DNA from: Archaeoglobus neptunius
Lineage (GTDB): Archaea; Halobacteriota; Archaeoglobi; Archaeoglobales; Archaeoglobaceae
Length of the DNA: 64,000 bases
NCBI RefSeq assembly: GCF_016757965.1
Contig: NZ_JAEKIW010000002.1
Coordinates: forward strand, 1 to 64,000
Direction of reading: 5' to 3'
A program made the translations under genes and the position numbers. The notes under the pieces were generated by a model. The model had not been told where the DNA came from and made no database searches. It saw nothing but the letters and a program-made list of their open reading frames with translations. This document shows positions 45,185 to 52,218 of the stretch, piece after piece (the first letter of the stretch is position 1; every line of letters begins with the position of its first letter).

Positions 45185-45520
45185 CTATTCCATCGCTTCT
45201 TTCGCTTCATCTTCCGTTATTTCTCGACCTATAGGATATCTGATCGTAACACCGAGTGGAAATAAAATGGAAAAATCGAGCTTAAGCAGATCCTCGAATC
45301 TTTGATCGATCTCCGCGCATAAACTTAAGAGTAAAGGAATGTTATGAGTTTTTCCAAACGGTTTGTTGTGATAAGTCAGGAATGCTTTGAGGTATTTTTC
45401 AACCGCTTGTTGGGAGTGAAATAATGAGTAATCGTAGATTCCTTCTCTAATTAATATGCTTGCAACTTTTAGATCAGTCTCAGCCTTTTTCAACCACTCC
45501 CTTGCTTTTTCGACAATCAT
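45185..45520 (-). CDS. HEPN-domain toxin, 3' frameshift
   Basis: A 111-residue HEPN protein: LKKAETDLKVASILIREGIY, YSLFHSQQAVEKYLKAFLTY. One lost base near 45,188 ends it early; in the other frame the expected tail IAEKVREFILRKTG follows and stops at about 45,145. The loss removes only the last helix, so function is uncertain. Confidence 0.82.
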   Translation of the reverse strand: MIVEKAREWLKKAETDLKVASILIREGIYDYSLFHSQQAVEKYLKAFLTYHNKPFGKTHNIPLLLSLCAEIDQRFEDLLKLDFSILFPLGVTIRYPIGREITEDEAKEAME

Positions 45521-45834
45521 ATAACCACACCCTCTGATGTTGCCACACCGCAGATGTCGCCGAAAACATCCTTATGTTTAATGTAGTAACTCTTACTGAC
45601 CACGATTGGTTCCGCATCTATTTTAAAGTCCAGTAACTTCAAAACACATTCGTACAGGAACATCCTCTCAGTATTTCTATCAATCTCAGCCTCGGTGACA
45701 ATCAAAATGTCCCAATCCGAATCCTCTCGGTAATCTCCTCTGGCTCTCGAACCGAACAGGATTATCCTGTCTACCTTTATTCCGAACTTTTCAGCCACTT
45801 CCAGAATTGTTTCTCTTATCTTCTCCTTCATCAA
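45517..45834 (-). CDS. MNT-type nucleotidyltransferase antitoxin
   Basis: A 105-residue nucleotidyltransferase with ILFGSRARGDYREDSDWDIL intact. It overlaps the HEPN gene by 4 bp, the usual HEPN-MNT pair. It follows GT2 copy C. Confidence 0.9.
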   Translation of the reverse strand: MMKEKIRETILEVAEKFGIKVDRIILFGSRARGDYREDSDWDILIVTEAEIDRNTERMFLYECVLKLLDFKIDAEPIVVSKSYYIKHKDVFGDICGVATSEGVVI

Positions 45835-45859
45835 ATTATAGTCCCCTCAAAACGTATTT

Positions 45860-46078
45860 ACCTTTTCGCCCTTCTCAAGCCCATTCTTGGCTCTCTCACA
45901 ATCGGAGCTGACATGCCTTGGCTCCAAAACCCTCAGCGATTTCAACAGTTCAATCTTCAGAAAACCTGTCAACGATTATAACCTCGATGTCATCGTAGCT
46001 CTGATTTGCTATCGACTTCAGACAGATATTAATCATCCCTTCGGAATTGTAAGTTGGAATGACAACTGAAACCACCAT
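45860..46078 (-). pseudogene. GT2 5'-end copy C
   Basis: The minus strand reads VVSVVIPTYNSEGMINICLK, SIANQSYDDIEVIIVDRFSE, then a stop, VEIAEGFGAKACQLR in the next piece, and fragments of ESQEWA and GRKGKY. It begins 20 bp after the HicA stop and is more degraded than A and B. Confidence 0.85.
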
Positions 46079-46098
46079 AATCAAATTTCAGTAACGAC

Positions 46099-46320
46099 CT
46101 ACATTTTATGCTTCTTTTTAAACTCATTGTATCTTCTTACAAACTCCTCCAAACTCATCTGAAGATCCTCTTTGATGATCTTTCTAAGGAGACCTCTTGG
46201 AATTTCTCTGTTTCCGTGTACCGGAACAGTAGTAACCCTCCCATCCTCCGACTTTAGCCCTACATGAGAACCTTTCATCCTTACGGGTTTAAATCCAAGT
46301 TCTTCAAGAAATTTAAGCAA
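46099..46320 (-). CDS. hicA: HicA-like toxin, likely start lost
   Basis: A 73-residue HicA-type double-stranded-RNA-binding-fold toxin: ELGFKPVRMKGSHVGL with the catalytic histidine and TVPVHGNREIPRGLLRKIIK. The frame continues upstream as KLPLIKARDLLKFL without a start codon. An ATG one base out of frame (46,347-46,350 area) suggests a single A insertion cut it off. TTG 46320 may still start it. Confidence 0.78.
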   Translation of the reverse strand: MLKFLEELGFKPVRMKGSHVGLKSEDGRVTTVPVHGNREIPRGLLRKIIKEDLQMSLEEFVRRYNEFKKKHKM

Positions 46321-46334
46321 ATCTCTCGCCTTTA

Positions 46335-46583
46335 TTAGTGGTAGTTTTCATATTCTACCTCGACCTCTCTGTAACCCACGAACTTCTGGCTATCATCTAT
46401 ATCCTCTTCCTCCAAACACAGCTCTACTACTTCTTTTATATTCTCCAAAGCCTCTTCTATCGTTTTTCCATAAGTGTGGCAACCTCTTAGGAGGGGACAG
46501 CTGACTATATAGTATCCGTCCTCATCAATTTCAACAATCACAGGGAATCTGAGCTTTCTAACCGTTACATTCATGTATTTCAC
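46335..46583 (-). CDS. hicB: HicB-like antitoxin
   Basis: An 82-residue HicB partial RNase-H-fold antitoxin: FPVIVEIDEDGYYIVSCPLL, RGCHTYGKTIEEALENIKEV. It lies upstream of hicA. The last few codons (EYENYH) may result from the same one-base insertion. It follows copy D. Confidence 0.87.
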   Translation of the reverse strand: MKYMNVTVRKLRFPVIVEIDEDGYYIVSCPLLRGCHTYGKTIEEALENIKEVVELCLEEEDIDDSQKFVGYREVEVEYENYH

Positions 46584-46719
46584 TTACAATTTTCCGTTTA
46601 AATGTCTCTACAATCGATGGCTGAATCTCCACCAGAATATTCTAAAAATTCGTAAAAACTTTAAAGTTCTCCATAACCACTCGCGATCAATTCGACGCAC
46701 TTCCCTGCAATTTTTCGAA

Positions 46720-46824
46720 AATGTATCCAAATTGGCCTTTGCCCTCTCACATTCCGCTGATAAACCTTGGCTTTGTACTCTTCTGCAAGTTTTACAGTTC
46801 CATCTTCAGAAAACCTGAAATGCA
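46720..46824 (-). pseudogene. GT2 5'-end copy D (internal piece)
   Basis: Only RFSEDGTVKLAEEYKAKVYQ remains, matching RFSEDKTAEIAKEYKARVYK of copy A. The true start is lost; it begins directly at the PIN toxin stop. The block TAAACCTTGGCTTTGTACTC resembles copies A and B. Confidence 0.78.
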
Positions 46825-46827
46825 TCT

Positions 46828-47331
46828 TCAATCCTCATATCCCAGAAGTCTTAGGAATTCCGAGTAAACTTCAACGCTAAGCCTGAATCCATTTCTGATC
46901 ATCATGTCAACCTTGTCTATTGCATTTCTCCTGTCGAGTTTACCTTTTTTCATCATCAGAAATATCAGATAGAGGGTTCCGTGAACATTTACATCTAAGA
47001 TTTCACCGATCTCCCTTGCTATACTGTCATCAATTACCGCAATTCCACCCTTTTTCCTTGCCAGAGACAGAGCTTCGATCTCACCCGTATGTATCTCTTT
47101 AACTCCCTTCAGCCAGTCGATGGGTTCAGCTTCGATTATCCTGAAAGCCCCCTTTTTCACGAGCTTTTCAACTATAAACGCATCGACCTCTCCCCTCTCT
47201 TTCCCTTTAACAACGACTTCAGAATACACTGTCTTCGGAATAACTTTTTCTCCTTCGAGTTCCTCAAAAATCCAGCTCAAACTTACCTTACTGAGATAGA
47301 TAAGCGGTGTGGAGTTGAAAACCCATATCAC
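46828..47331 (-). CDS. DUF3368 PIN-domain toxin
   Basis: A 167-residue PIN-type toxin: VFNSTPLIYLSKVSLSWIFE with the first acidic/asparagine site, IPKTVYSEVVVKGKERGEVD, HTGEIEALSLARKKGGIAVI and DDSIAREI. The acidic residues for metal binding are present; it appears complete. It overlaps its antitoxin by 4 bp. Confidence 0.88.
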   Translation of the reverse strand: MIWVFNSTPLIYLSKVSLSWIFEELEGEKVIPKTVYSEVVVKGKERGEVDAFIVEKLVKKGAFRIIEAEPIDWLKGVKEIHTGEIEALSLARKKGGIAVIDDSIAREIGEILDVNVHGTLYLIFLMMKKGKLDRRNAIDKVDMMIRNGFRLSVEVYSEFLRLLGYED

Positions 47332-47627
47332 TTCATTGCCTCCTCAAAATCCCTCCTCAAATCATTGATGGTTATGTTGAGCGATAATCCCCTCTCCCTA
47401 ATCAGCTCAAGCATATCCCTTATGGATATTTCCGCAATTTCAGCAGCCTTTGCAAGCGAAACCTTCCTTTCTGAGTAAAGGTTCACCGCAATCTTTTTGA
47501 GTTCTTCATCGACCCCTCTCTCCAAAGCCCTCCTGACTACGGACGATTTGTCAGCTTTTTCAAACTCCATGAGCTTCCTGATCTTTTTTTCCAGATCCGG
47601 TTTTGGTCTAACTGAAATTACACCCAT
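47328..47627 (-). CDS. UPF0175-type antitoxin
   Basis: A 99-residue antitoxin with a ribbon-helix-helix-like N-terminus (FEKADKSSVVRRALERGVDE) and the UPF0175 helix NLYSERKVSLAKAAEIAEIS. It resembles the antitoxin at 34,193-34,492 (VSLEKAAEIAGMEV). It pairs with the PIN toxin downstream. It follows copy E. Confidence 0.87.
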   Translation of the reverse strand: MGVISVRPKPDLEKKIRKLMEFEKADKSSVVRRALERGVDEELKKIAVNLYSERKVSLAKAAEIAEISIRDMLELIRERGLSLNITINDLRRDFEEAMK

Positions 47628-47699
47628 GTTTACAAATTCAATTCTTGTTTACTTAAGATTTTCTACTACCATTCTTCTGCTTTCGTCGTCATTATCAGT

Positions 47700-47815
47700 T
47701 GGTTCAAACGCACCCCTTATTTACCCCACACCAAATCCACAAACAGAATATTTAGCATACCTTTCAGCAACATCAATATTATTTTTCGAGAATCTTTCAC
47801 CATCTATACCATATT
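47700..47815 (-). pseudogene. GT2 5'-end copy E (most degraded)
   Basis: The minus strand reads IDGERFSKNNIDVAERYAKY, resembling VVDRFSEDKTAEIAKEYKAK. Start and end are lost. It lies where the pattern predicts: just after the toxin remnant at 47,868. Weak similarity; the position adds support. Confidence 0.6.
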
Positions 47816-47867
47816 ATTATTTTAATAAAAATAAAATAGTAAAGTGGCAATTCATTCAGATTCTATA

Positions 47868-48019
47868 ACTTCCAAGAAGTCAACCCTCTTGAAATCCTCA
47901 TCAAAAGTGGCTATCTTCTTTATTCCGTAATGCTTGCAGGTTGCAGCAATTAAAGCATCGTTCGGCAGAAGCTTGTATTTTTCTATTATGTAAGAACGCG
48001 TTAGAATCAAAGAATACCT
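47868..48019 (-). pseudogene. VapC-type PIN toxin with internal deletion
   Basis: The frame begins by GTG overlapping the antitoxin (VEVFFDSNAFLH) and resumes after a shift as KLLPNDALIAATCKHYGIKK, IATFDEDFKRVDFLEVIES. Start and end of a VapC are present but the middle is gone, so the toxin is dead while the antitoxin is intact. Confidence 0.75.
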
Positions 48020-48195
48020 CCACTCTCTATCTCCTCCAATATCGAGTCTATATCACAGCCTTTTATCACACCTCTAGTCTTTTCGCTGACTTTTTCCCTT
48101 ATCTCTATTCTTAACTTCTCCCCTTCATTTAAATCAACCTTTTCAAGTGGCTTGAATACTCCGTTTTCGTAAATAACCTCTATAACCTTTGGCAT
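48007..48195 (-). CDS. DUF104-type antitoxin
   Basis: A 62-residue DUF104 antitoxin: KVIEVIYENGVFKPLEKVDL, NEGEKLRIEIREKVSEKTRG, ending DIDSILEEIESGGIL. It overlaps the VapC remnant. The start is nearly the same as the remnant at 36.1 kb. Confidence 0.87.
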   Translation of the reverse strand: MPKVIEVIYENGVFKPLEKVDLNEGEKLRIEIREKVSEKTRGVIKGCDIDSILEEIESGGIL

Positions 48196-48241
48196 ATTTT
48201 ATGATTAATTTGAAATTTAAAATAGTTTCCGCCTGAACTTC

Positions 48242-48553
48242 TTAATTCTGTTTTGAACCTTTAAAGCCCATCCATCCCCTTTTTCCCTCCTCCAGTCGTA
48301 GAATAGGTAGGTAATGCAGCCGATGAAGGTTGTTGCAGAAATCATCAAACCACTCGAACCAGTCCTGTGGTGTATATCTGATTACGATTTCAACCGTATT
48401 ATCTTTTGAGAAGCTGTCCACTACCATTATTTCAATATTTCTATAACTTTGATTTTTTATCGATTTTGGGCATAGATCGATAGTTTTTTCTGAATTGTAG
48501 GTTGGAATGATAACAGAAACCAAAGAATCTCCAGAATTCTTGCCCAATGACAA
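48242..48553 (-). pseudogene. joint F: GT2 5' end joined to glycosyltransferase 3' end
   Basis: A 103-codon open frame in two parts. The first 55 residues are a GT2 start (SLVSVIIPTYNSEKTIDLCP, NQSYRNIEIMVVDSFSKDNT). At about 48,395 it changes to the C-terminus of the membrane glycosyltransferase (IVIRYTPQDWFEWFDDF). The glycosyltransferase part has the same 2-nt deletion as copy L2 and 79 bp identical to copy L1. Nothing of the genes that lie between them at the main locus remains. Confidence 0.88.
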
Positions 48554-48591
48554 TTTTTATCACCTTCTAGCCATTGGTATAACTGCCGGTG

Positions 48592-48984
48592 TCATGTCGT
48601 TAAAATTTCCGCTATTATTTTCTCTTCTATAGGTTTGAAGTCAAGGTATTCCATTAAAGTCTTCTCTATAAATCTTAACCTGACTTCTTCGTTCTTACTG
48701 ATCAGAAGTTCGCCCTTAACAGCCCTGTACTTAAAGCTCAGCGGTGCAGAATTCAAAACTTTAACATCAACCGGCAATCTTACGGTTTTCTCAATCTCCG
48801 CAGAGAGCTTTAACTCATAATCCAAAAAATCCTCTACCTTACTCTCGTCAACGTAAACTGCAATATCAACATCCCTGATGTAAATCTCGTTAAAGCTGCC
48901 GTGAAGGTATGCAAAGATAACCTCATCCCCTTCAGCCAGAATCTCCTTAATCTTTTTCTTTGTCTCCTCTTTGTTTACCGGCAT
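48592..48984 (-). CDS. mntA: MNT-type nucleotidyltransferase antitoxin
   Basis: A 130-residue nucleotidyltransferase: FAYLHGSFNEIYIRDVDIAV, the GSx9DxD site. It is MntA-like and overlaps the HepT gene upstream by 38 bp. Here the HepT gene comes first, the reverse of the 32 kb pair. Confidence 0.88.
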   Translation of the reverse strand: MPVNKEETKKKIKEILAEGDEVIFAYLHGSFNEIYIRDVDIAVYVDESKVEDFLDYELKLSAEIEKTVRLPVDVKVLNSAPLSFKYRAVKGELLISKNEEVRLRFIEKTLMEYLDFKPIEEKIIAEILTT

Positions 48985-49396
48985 AATCCATTACCTCCTT
49001 AATAAACTCCTCCAGATCTGAAACGTCTTTTTTCATTATTTCGTAAATTTTTTCGTCGTCTATTTTCCAGTAGATACGTACGAGCATGTTCCTGAATTTT
49101 GCCATAGCAGCAAGTTTTTCAGCCAAGTCTTGTGAAATTATTCCGTGTTTGCCGAGAATTATGAAACAATCTGAGTAGCTACTCGGAATTTCCTTAACAA
49201 TCCTCACAACGATGTGGTTGCAGACTGAAATAGCCGCTTCAATCGCTACAATCAACTTATACTTTGCCGCATCCCTGACGTATGGGTCAGATAAAAACTT
49301 TCCCAGGCCCAATTCGACGATATCTCCGAGTTCGCCAAGAAGCTGTTTAATCTCAGCGAGTCTTCTGTTTACAAGATCAACATCAATTCCGGGCAT
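48947..49396 (-). CDS. hepT: HepT-like HEPN toxin with catalytic histidine lost
   Basis: A 149-residue DUF86/HepT protein: YKLIVAIEAAISVCNHIVVR and AAMAKFRNMLVRIYWKIDDE. The family motif R-N-x3-H-x-Y reads RNMLVRIY, so the catalytic histidine is arginine. The toxin is probably inactive. First gene of the right array. Confidence 0.86.
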   Translation of the reverse strand: MPGIDVDLVNRRLAEIKQLLGELGDIVELGLGKFLSDPYVRDAAKYKLIVAIEAAISVCNHIVVRIVKEIPSSYSDCFIILGKHGIISQDLAEKLAAMAKFRNMLVRIYWKIDDEKIYEIMKKDVSDLEEFIKEVMDYAGKQRGDKEKD

Positions 49397-49496
49397 GCTA
49401 TCATTTCCTTATAACTTCACATTATTAAAATATTCCATCAATGGACTGATGAGCAACTCAGTATAACCATATTCAAATTTCAGCCAAACATGGTTT

Positions 49497-50579
49497 TCAG
49501 CTCTGCTGGACAACTTCCTCGATAACCCTCTCAAACTCCTCTGCACTTCTATCCCAGCTGAACTGCTTAGCCCATTCAATGGCATTTCTGCTCAGTTTTT
49601 CTCTCAGCTTGTTGTCAGTCAGGATTCTTATTATTGCATCTGCCAATGCTTCTGGATGAGTATCCACTAACAGTCCGTTGTAACCATCTCTTATCGAGTC
49701 CCTCAAACCGGGAACGTTGTAACCTACTGCGGGCGTTCCCAGAGCATTTGCATCCGTAACTACCTGTCCCCAACCTTCCCTTACTCCGGGAACCGCGATA
49801 ACCCACGCTTTTTTTACCAGCTCGTCTTTTATCTTCCAGTCAACATAACCAAAGAATCTTACACCTTTTTCAGCTTTTGATTTCAATTTCTTTCTGAGGT
49901 AACCATCCCCAACCATCCATAGCTCCGCATCTTTTATCTCTCTCTTAACAATTTCAAAGGCTTTGATTGCATCCTGTGGTTTTTTCGCCTTTTTCATTCT
50001 TCCAACGAATATGACGACTGGTTTATCAGCTTTTTCTGAGTCCTTATTTACCAAGTTAACATTAAGTCCATTGTGGACGATGTAAGTTTTCCTGAATCCT
50101 AAACTCTCCAAATCTTCTTTAGTAGAATTTGAAACGGTGATCGTTGGTAAGTCTACGTAGTTTTTCAACCATCTTTTCTCCAAGAGATAATAGCCAATTA
50201 AATCTAGCGGAAAAGGTGTTTCATAAAACCAGAACTCTCTTGCAAGCTGATGTATTAAAGCTACGATCTTACCCTTATCGACGAATTTAGGAGTGTGAAA
50301 TGGTTTAGTATTGATCTCATCGATTACCACATCAAATTTACTACAATTTCTTTTGTAAAATCTCTTTGCCTTTTGATATACTGTATACTTTCCACCCTCT
50401 CTAACAACTCTGATCCCATCTATAACTTCTTCTTTCTCACAATTTCTAAACTTGGATGTAAACAGAGTGATCGAATGCCCTTTTTTAGCCAATCTTTTAG
50501 CAATTTCATGTGTGTAGACCTCAGCCCCTCCAGCCTCGGGATTTCTTATATCTCTCCAGTTGAACCATAGAATGTCCAT
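49497..50579 (-). CDS. GT4 glycosyltransferase
   Basis: A 360-residue GT-B enzyme. The start has WFNWRDIRNPEAGGAEVYTH, an acceptor-side motif; the donor site has VIFVGRMKKAKKPQDAI and VREGWGQVVTDANALGTPAV. ATG 50579 was chosen over 50594. It probably adds a mannose or similar sugar in the lipid-linked glycan pathway. It lies at the right border of the TA array and has normal composition. Confidence 0.88.
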   Translation of the reverse strand: MDILWFNWRDIRNPEAGGAEVYTHEIAKRLAKKGHSITLFTSKFRNCEKEEVIDGIRVVREGGKYTVYQKAKRFYKRNCSKFDVVIDEINTKPFHTPKFVDKGKIVALIHQLAREFWFYETPFPLDLIGYYLLEKRWLKNYVDLPTITVSNSTKEDLESLGFRKTYIVHNGLNVNLVNKDSEKADKPVVIFVGRMKKAKKPQDAIKAFEIVKREIKDAELWMVGDGYLRKKLKSKAEKGVRFFGYVDWKIKDELVKKAWVIAVPGVREGWGQVVTDANALGTPAVGYNVPGLRDSIRDGYNGLLVDTHPEALADAIIRILTDNKLREKLSRNAIEWAKQFSWDRSAEEFERVIEEVVQQS

Positions 50580-50602
50580 AAATAACACCATCAAGAAATA
50601 CG

Positions 50603-51466
50603 CTAAAATTCCTTTATTTTGGCAAATAGGCCTTTCTTATCATTTGAATACGCAAATATGAAGACTCTTTTAGCTTTTTTAACCATTTCAAGTCTCCGTA
50701 ATATGTTGTCCGATATCATTATTATCGGCTCAATTTTCGCTTTAGATTTTAAAGCCTTTTTAAATTCGGTTCCGATCACTTCGTCACCACTCGACCCAAG
50801 ATTCTCCAAAACTACATGTTTAAGTGTTCCCGTCATATATGCGAGTTCATATCCTATGCATGCTGGCCCTACGGTCTCTGGATATAACATTGGACAAATG
50901 CACTTCATGTTGAAATCATATCTCTGACCGACCAAGAAGCTAAGTGACGGTGTGAAGAAGAACGCCTTCCTGAGTTCGGACCAATCTATATACTCATTGA
51001 TTACATTCTGCCTGAAGTGAAACCAATCTTCCAACAAGACCAAATCATCTGTTTTCAGATAGTCTTTTACATTTTCCCTAATCACTCTCAGGTTGTAGCC
51101 AAAGTCCCTAGCCTTTTTGTGGCATTTTTCACAAAAGCAAGAGTAAAAGAAATTGCCGTTAGCTGGGGATGGAAACCTGACAAAGTCGAGTATTATCTCA
51201 TATTCCACATCCTCAAGTTTGGAGAAATTTCTTTTCCACAACCCCTCGTCTGATGCACAGCCTAATGACCTAATTCTCGTCTTCCTACCGAAAACGTTCT
51301 CAATCACCCCACCATCAAAGGGCCTAAACTCCAAAAATATCTCAAAGTCTTTTTCCGCTTCTTTTAGTATGTGTTCATGCGTCTCGAAAGGTAAAATTAA
51401 GCCCTCAATTCCCAACTCAAGTAAAAATTCTACGTCAAAATCTACGACAAAAACTCCGAGTTTCAA
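50603..51466 (-). CDS. uncharacterised protein in the glycan cluster, possible TIM-barrel enzyme
   Basis: A 287-residue protein I cannot place. It has the cysteine motif YSCFCEKCHKKARDFGYN near residue 110, a pattern found in some putative glycoside-hydrolase barrels, and repeated beta-alpha phrases (VFVVDFDVEFLLELGIEGLI). It overlaps the GT2 gene upstream by 4 bp and ends 23 bp before the GT4 start. A carbohydrate role is likely from context. Confidence 0.55.
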   Translation of the reverse strand: MKLGVFVVDFDVEFLLELGIEGLILPFETHEHILKEAEKDFEIFLEFRPFDGGVIENVFGRKTRIRSLGCASDEGLWKRNFSKLEDVEYEIILDFVRFPSPANGNFFYSCFCEKCHKKARDFGYNLRVIRENVKDYLKTDDLVLLEDWFHFRQNVINEYIDWSELRKAFFFTPSLSFLVGQRYDFNMKCICPMLYPETVGPACIGYELAYMTGTLKHVVLENLGSSGDEVIGTEFKKALKSKAKIEPIIMISDNILRRLEMVKKAKRVFIFAYSNDKKGLFAKIKEF

Positions 51467-52176
51467 TCATAGTACCCCCTTAGATACATTCTGTAAGCAA
51501 CTGCCAGAGTATCAACAAACATTCTCCAGATTTCCGCCCAGTTTATGTTGCTGCTGGACCTATAATCCAACTCAATAGGGGCCTCCACAATCTTGTATCC
51601 TCTTCTTACGGCATTGGCAAGCAGTTCTACATCAAACGCATATCTTTTTACCAGCAGTCTCGGCATTATATCTCGCAGCACTTCCCTTCTAAACAGTTTA
51701 AGTCCAACCTGTGTATCTCTGACGTTCAGGTTGAACAATATTTTAACTATAAGATAATATACATCACTCATGAGTCTCCTTTTTAGAGGATAATTTATCT
51801 TCGATCTTGGGTGCCTCTTGGATCCGACGACGACATCAGCTTTTTCTTTTTCCATGACCTCGAGAAGCGTTGCCAAGTTTTTCGGGTGCAAATCTAGGTC
51901 CGCATCCATGAATGCCACAAGATCTCCGCTTGAACGTTCGAAACTATATTTTAGGGCAAAGCCTTTACCCCTATTCCTACCATAGGATAAAACCTTTATT
52001 CTGCCGTCAAGTGCTGCAAATTCCTTCGCTATAGCAAGTGTCAAATCCTTGCTGCCATCATCCACCAAAACAATCTCCCACTCGCCGACAATACCATCTA
52101 ATGTTTTCGCAGTTACATTCAAAACATCTCTTATATTCTTTTCCTCGTTATATGCCGGAATTATGACGGAGATCAT
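51463..52176 (-). CDS. GT2 dolichol-phosphate-type glycosyltransferase
   Basis: A 237-residue GT2 enzyme: VIIPAYNEEKNIRDVLNVTA, VLVDDGSKDLT, LVAFMDADLDLHPKNL (DxD), and VRDTQVGLKLFRREVLRDIM. It is like the Alg5/DPM1 type that charges dolichol phosphate. It has no membrane tail. First gene of a three-gene run. Confidence 0.9.
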   Translation of the reverse strand: MISVIIPAYNEEKNIRDVLNVTAKTLDGIVGEWEIVLVDDGSKDLTLAIAKEFAALDGRIKVLSYGRNRGKGFALKYSFERSSGDLVAFMDADLDLHPKNLATLLEVMEKEKADVVVGSKRHPRSKINYPLKRRLMSDVYYLIVKILFNLNVRDTQVGLKLFRREVLRDIMPRLLVKRYAFDVELLANAVRRGYKIVEAPIELDYRSSSNINWAEIWRMFVDTLAVAYRMYLRGYYD

Positions 52177-52218
52177 ATCTCTAAACTAAGTTTTTTTAAT
52201 CCTCTTTAAAAAAATTGT

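Larger units (their letters stand above)
31600..49400 (-). other. dual array of toxin-antitoxin modules and glycosyltransferase gene ends
   Basis: Eleven recognisable TA modules, all on the minus strand, alternate with partial copies of two gene ends. Left of the core the copies are 3' ends of the membrane glycosyltransferase (L1-L5); right of it they are 5' ends of a GT2 gene (A-F). One copy joins both ends (48,242-48,553). No transposase, integrase, reverse transcriptase or CRISPR repeat is present. The repeats have no common inverted termini. Homologous recombination through gene ends is the simplest cause (inference). Confidence 0.75.

Noticed and set aside
47497-47868. Plus-strand 123-codon frame
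   Set aside because: It is antisense to the UPF0175 antitoxin and GT2 copy E and has no domain.
31760-48553. CRISPR array
   Set aside because: The repeats are long, unequal, coding and separated by whole genes; there are no short regular repeats or spacers and no cas genes.
31600-49400. Diversity-generating retroelement or integron
   Set aside because: No reverse transcriptase, integrase or attC-like hairpins are visible, and the copies keep gene ends rather than a variable template.
31600-49400. Insertion sequences as the cause of the repeats
   Set aside because: No transposase frame or terminal inverted repeat was found; the repeat edges are gene ends.
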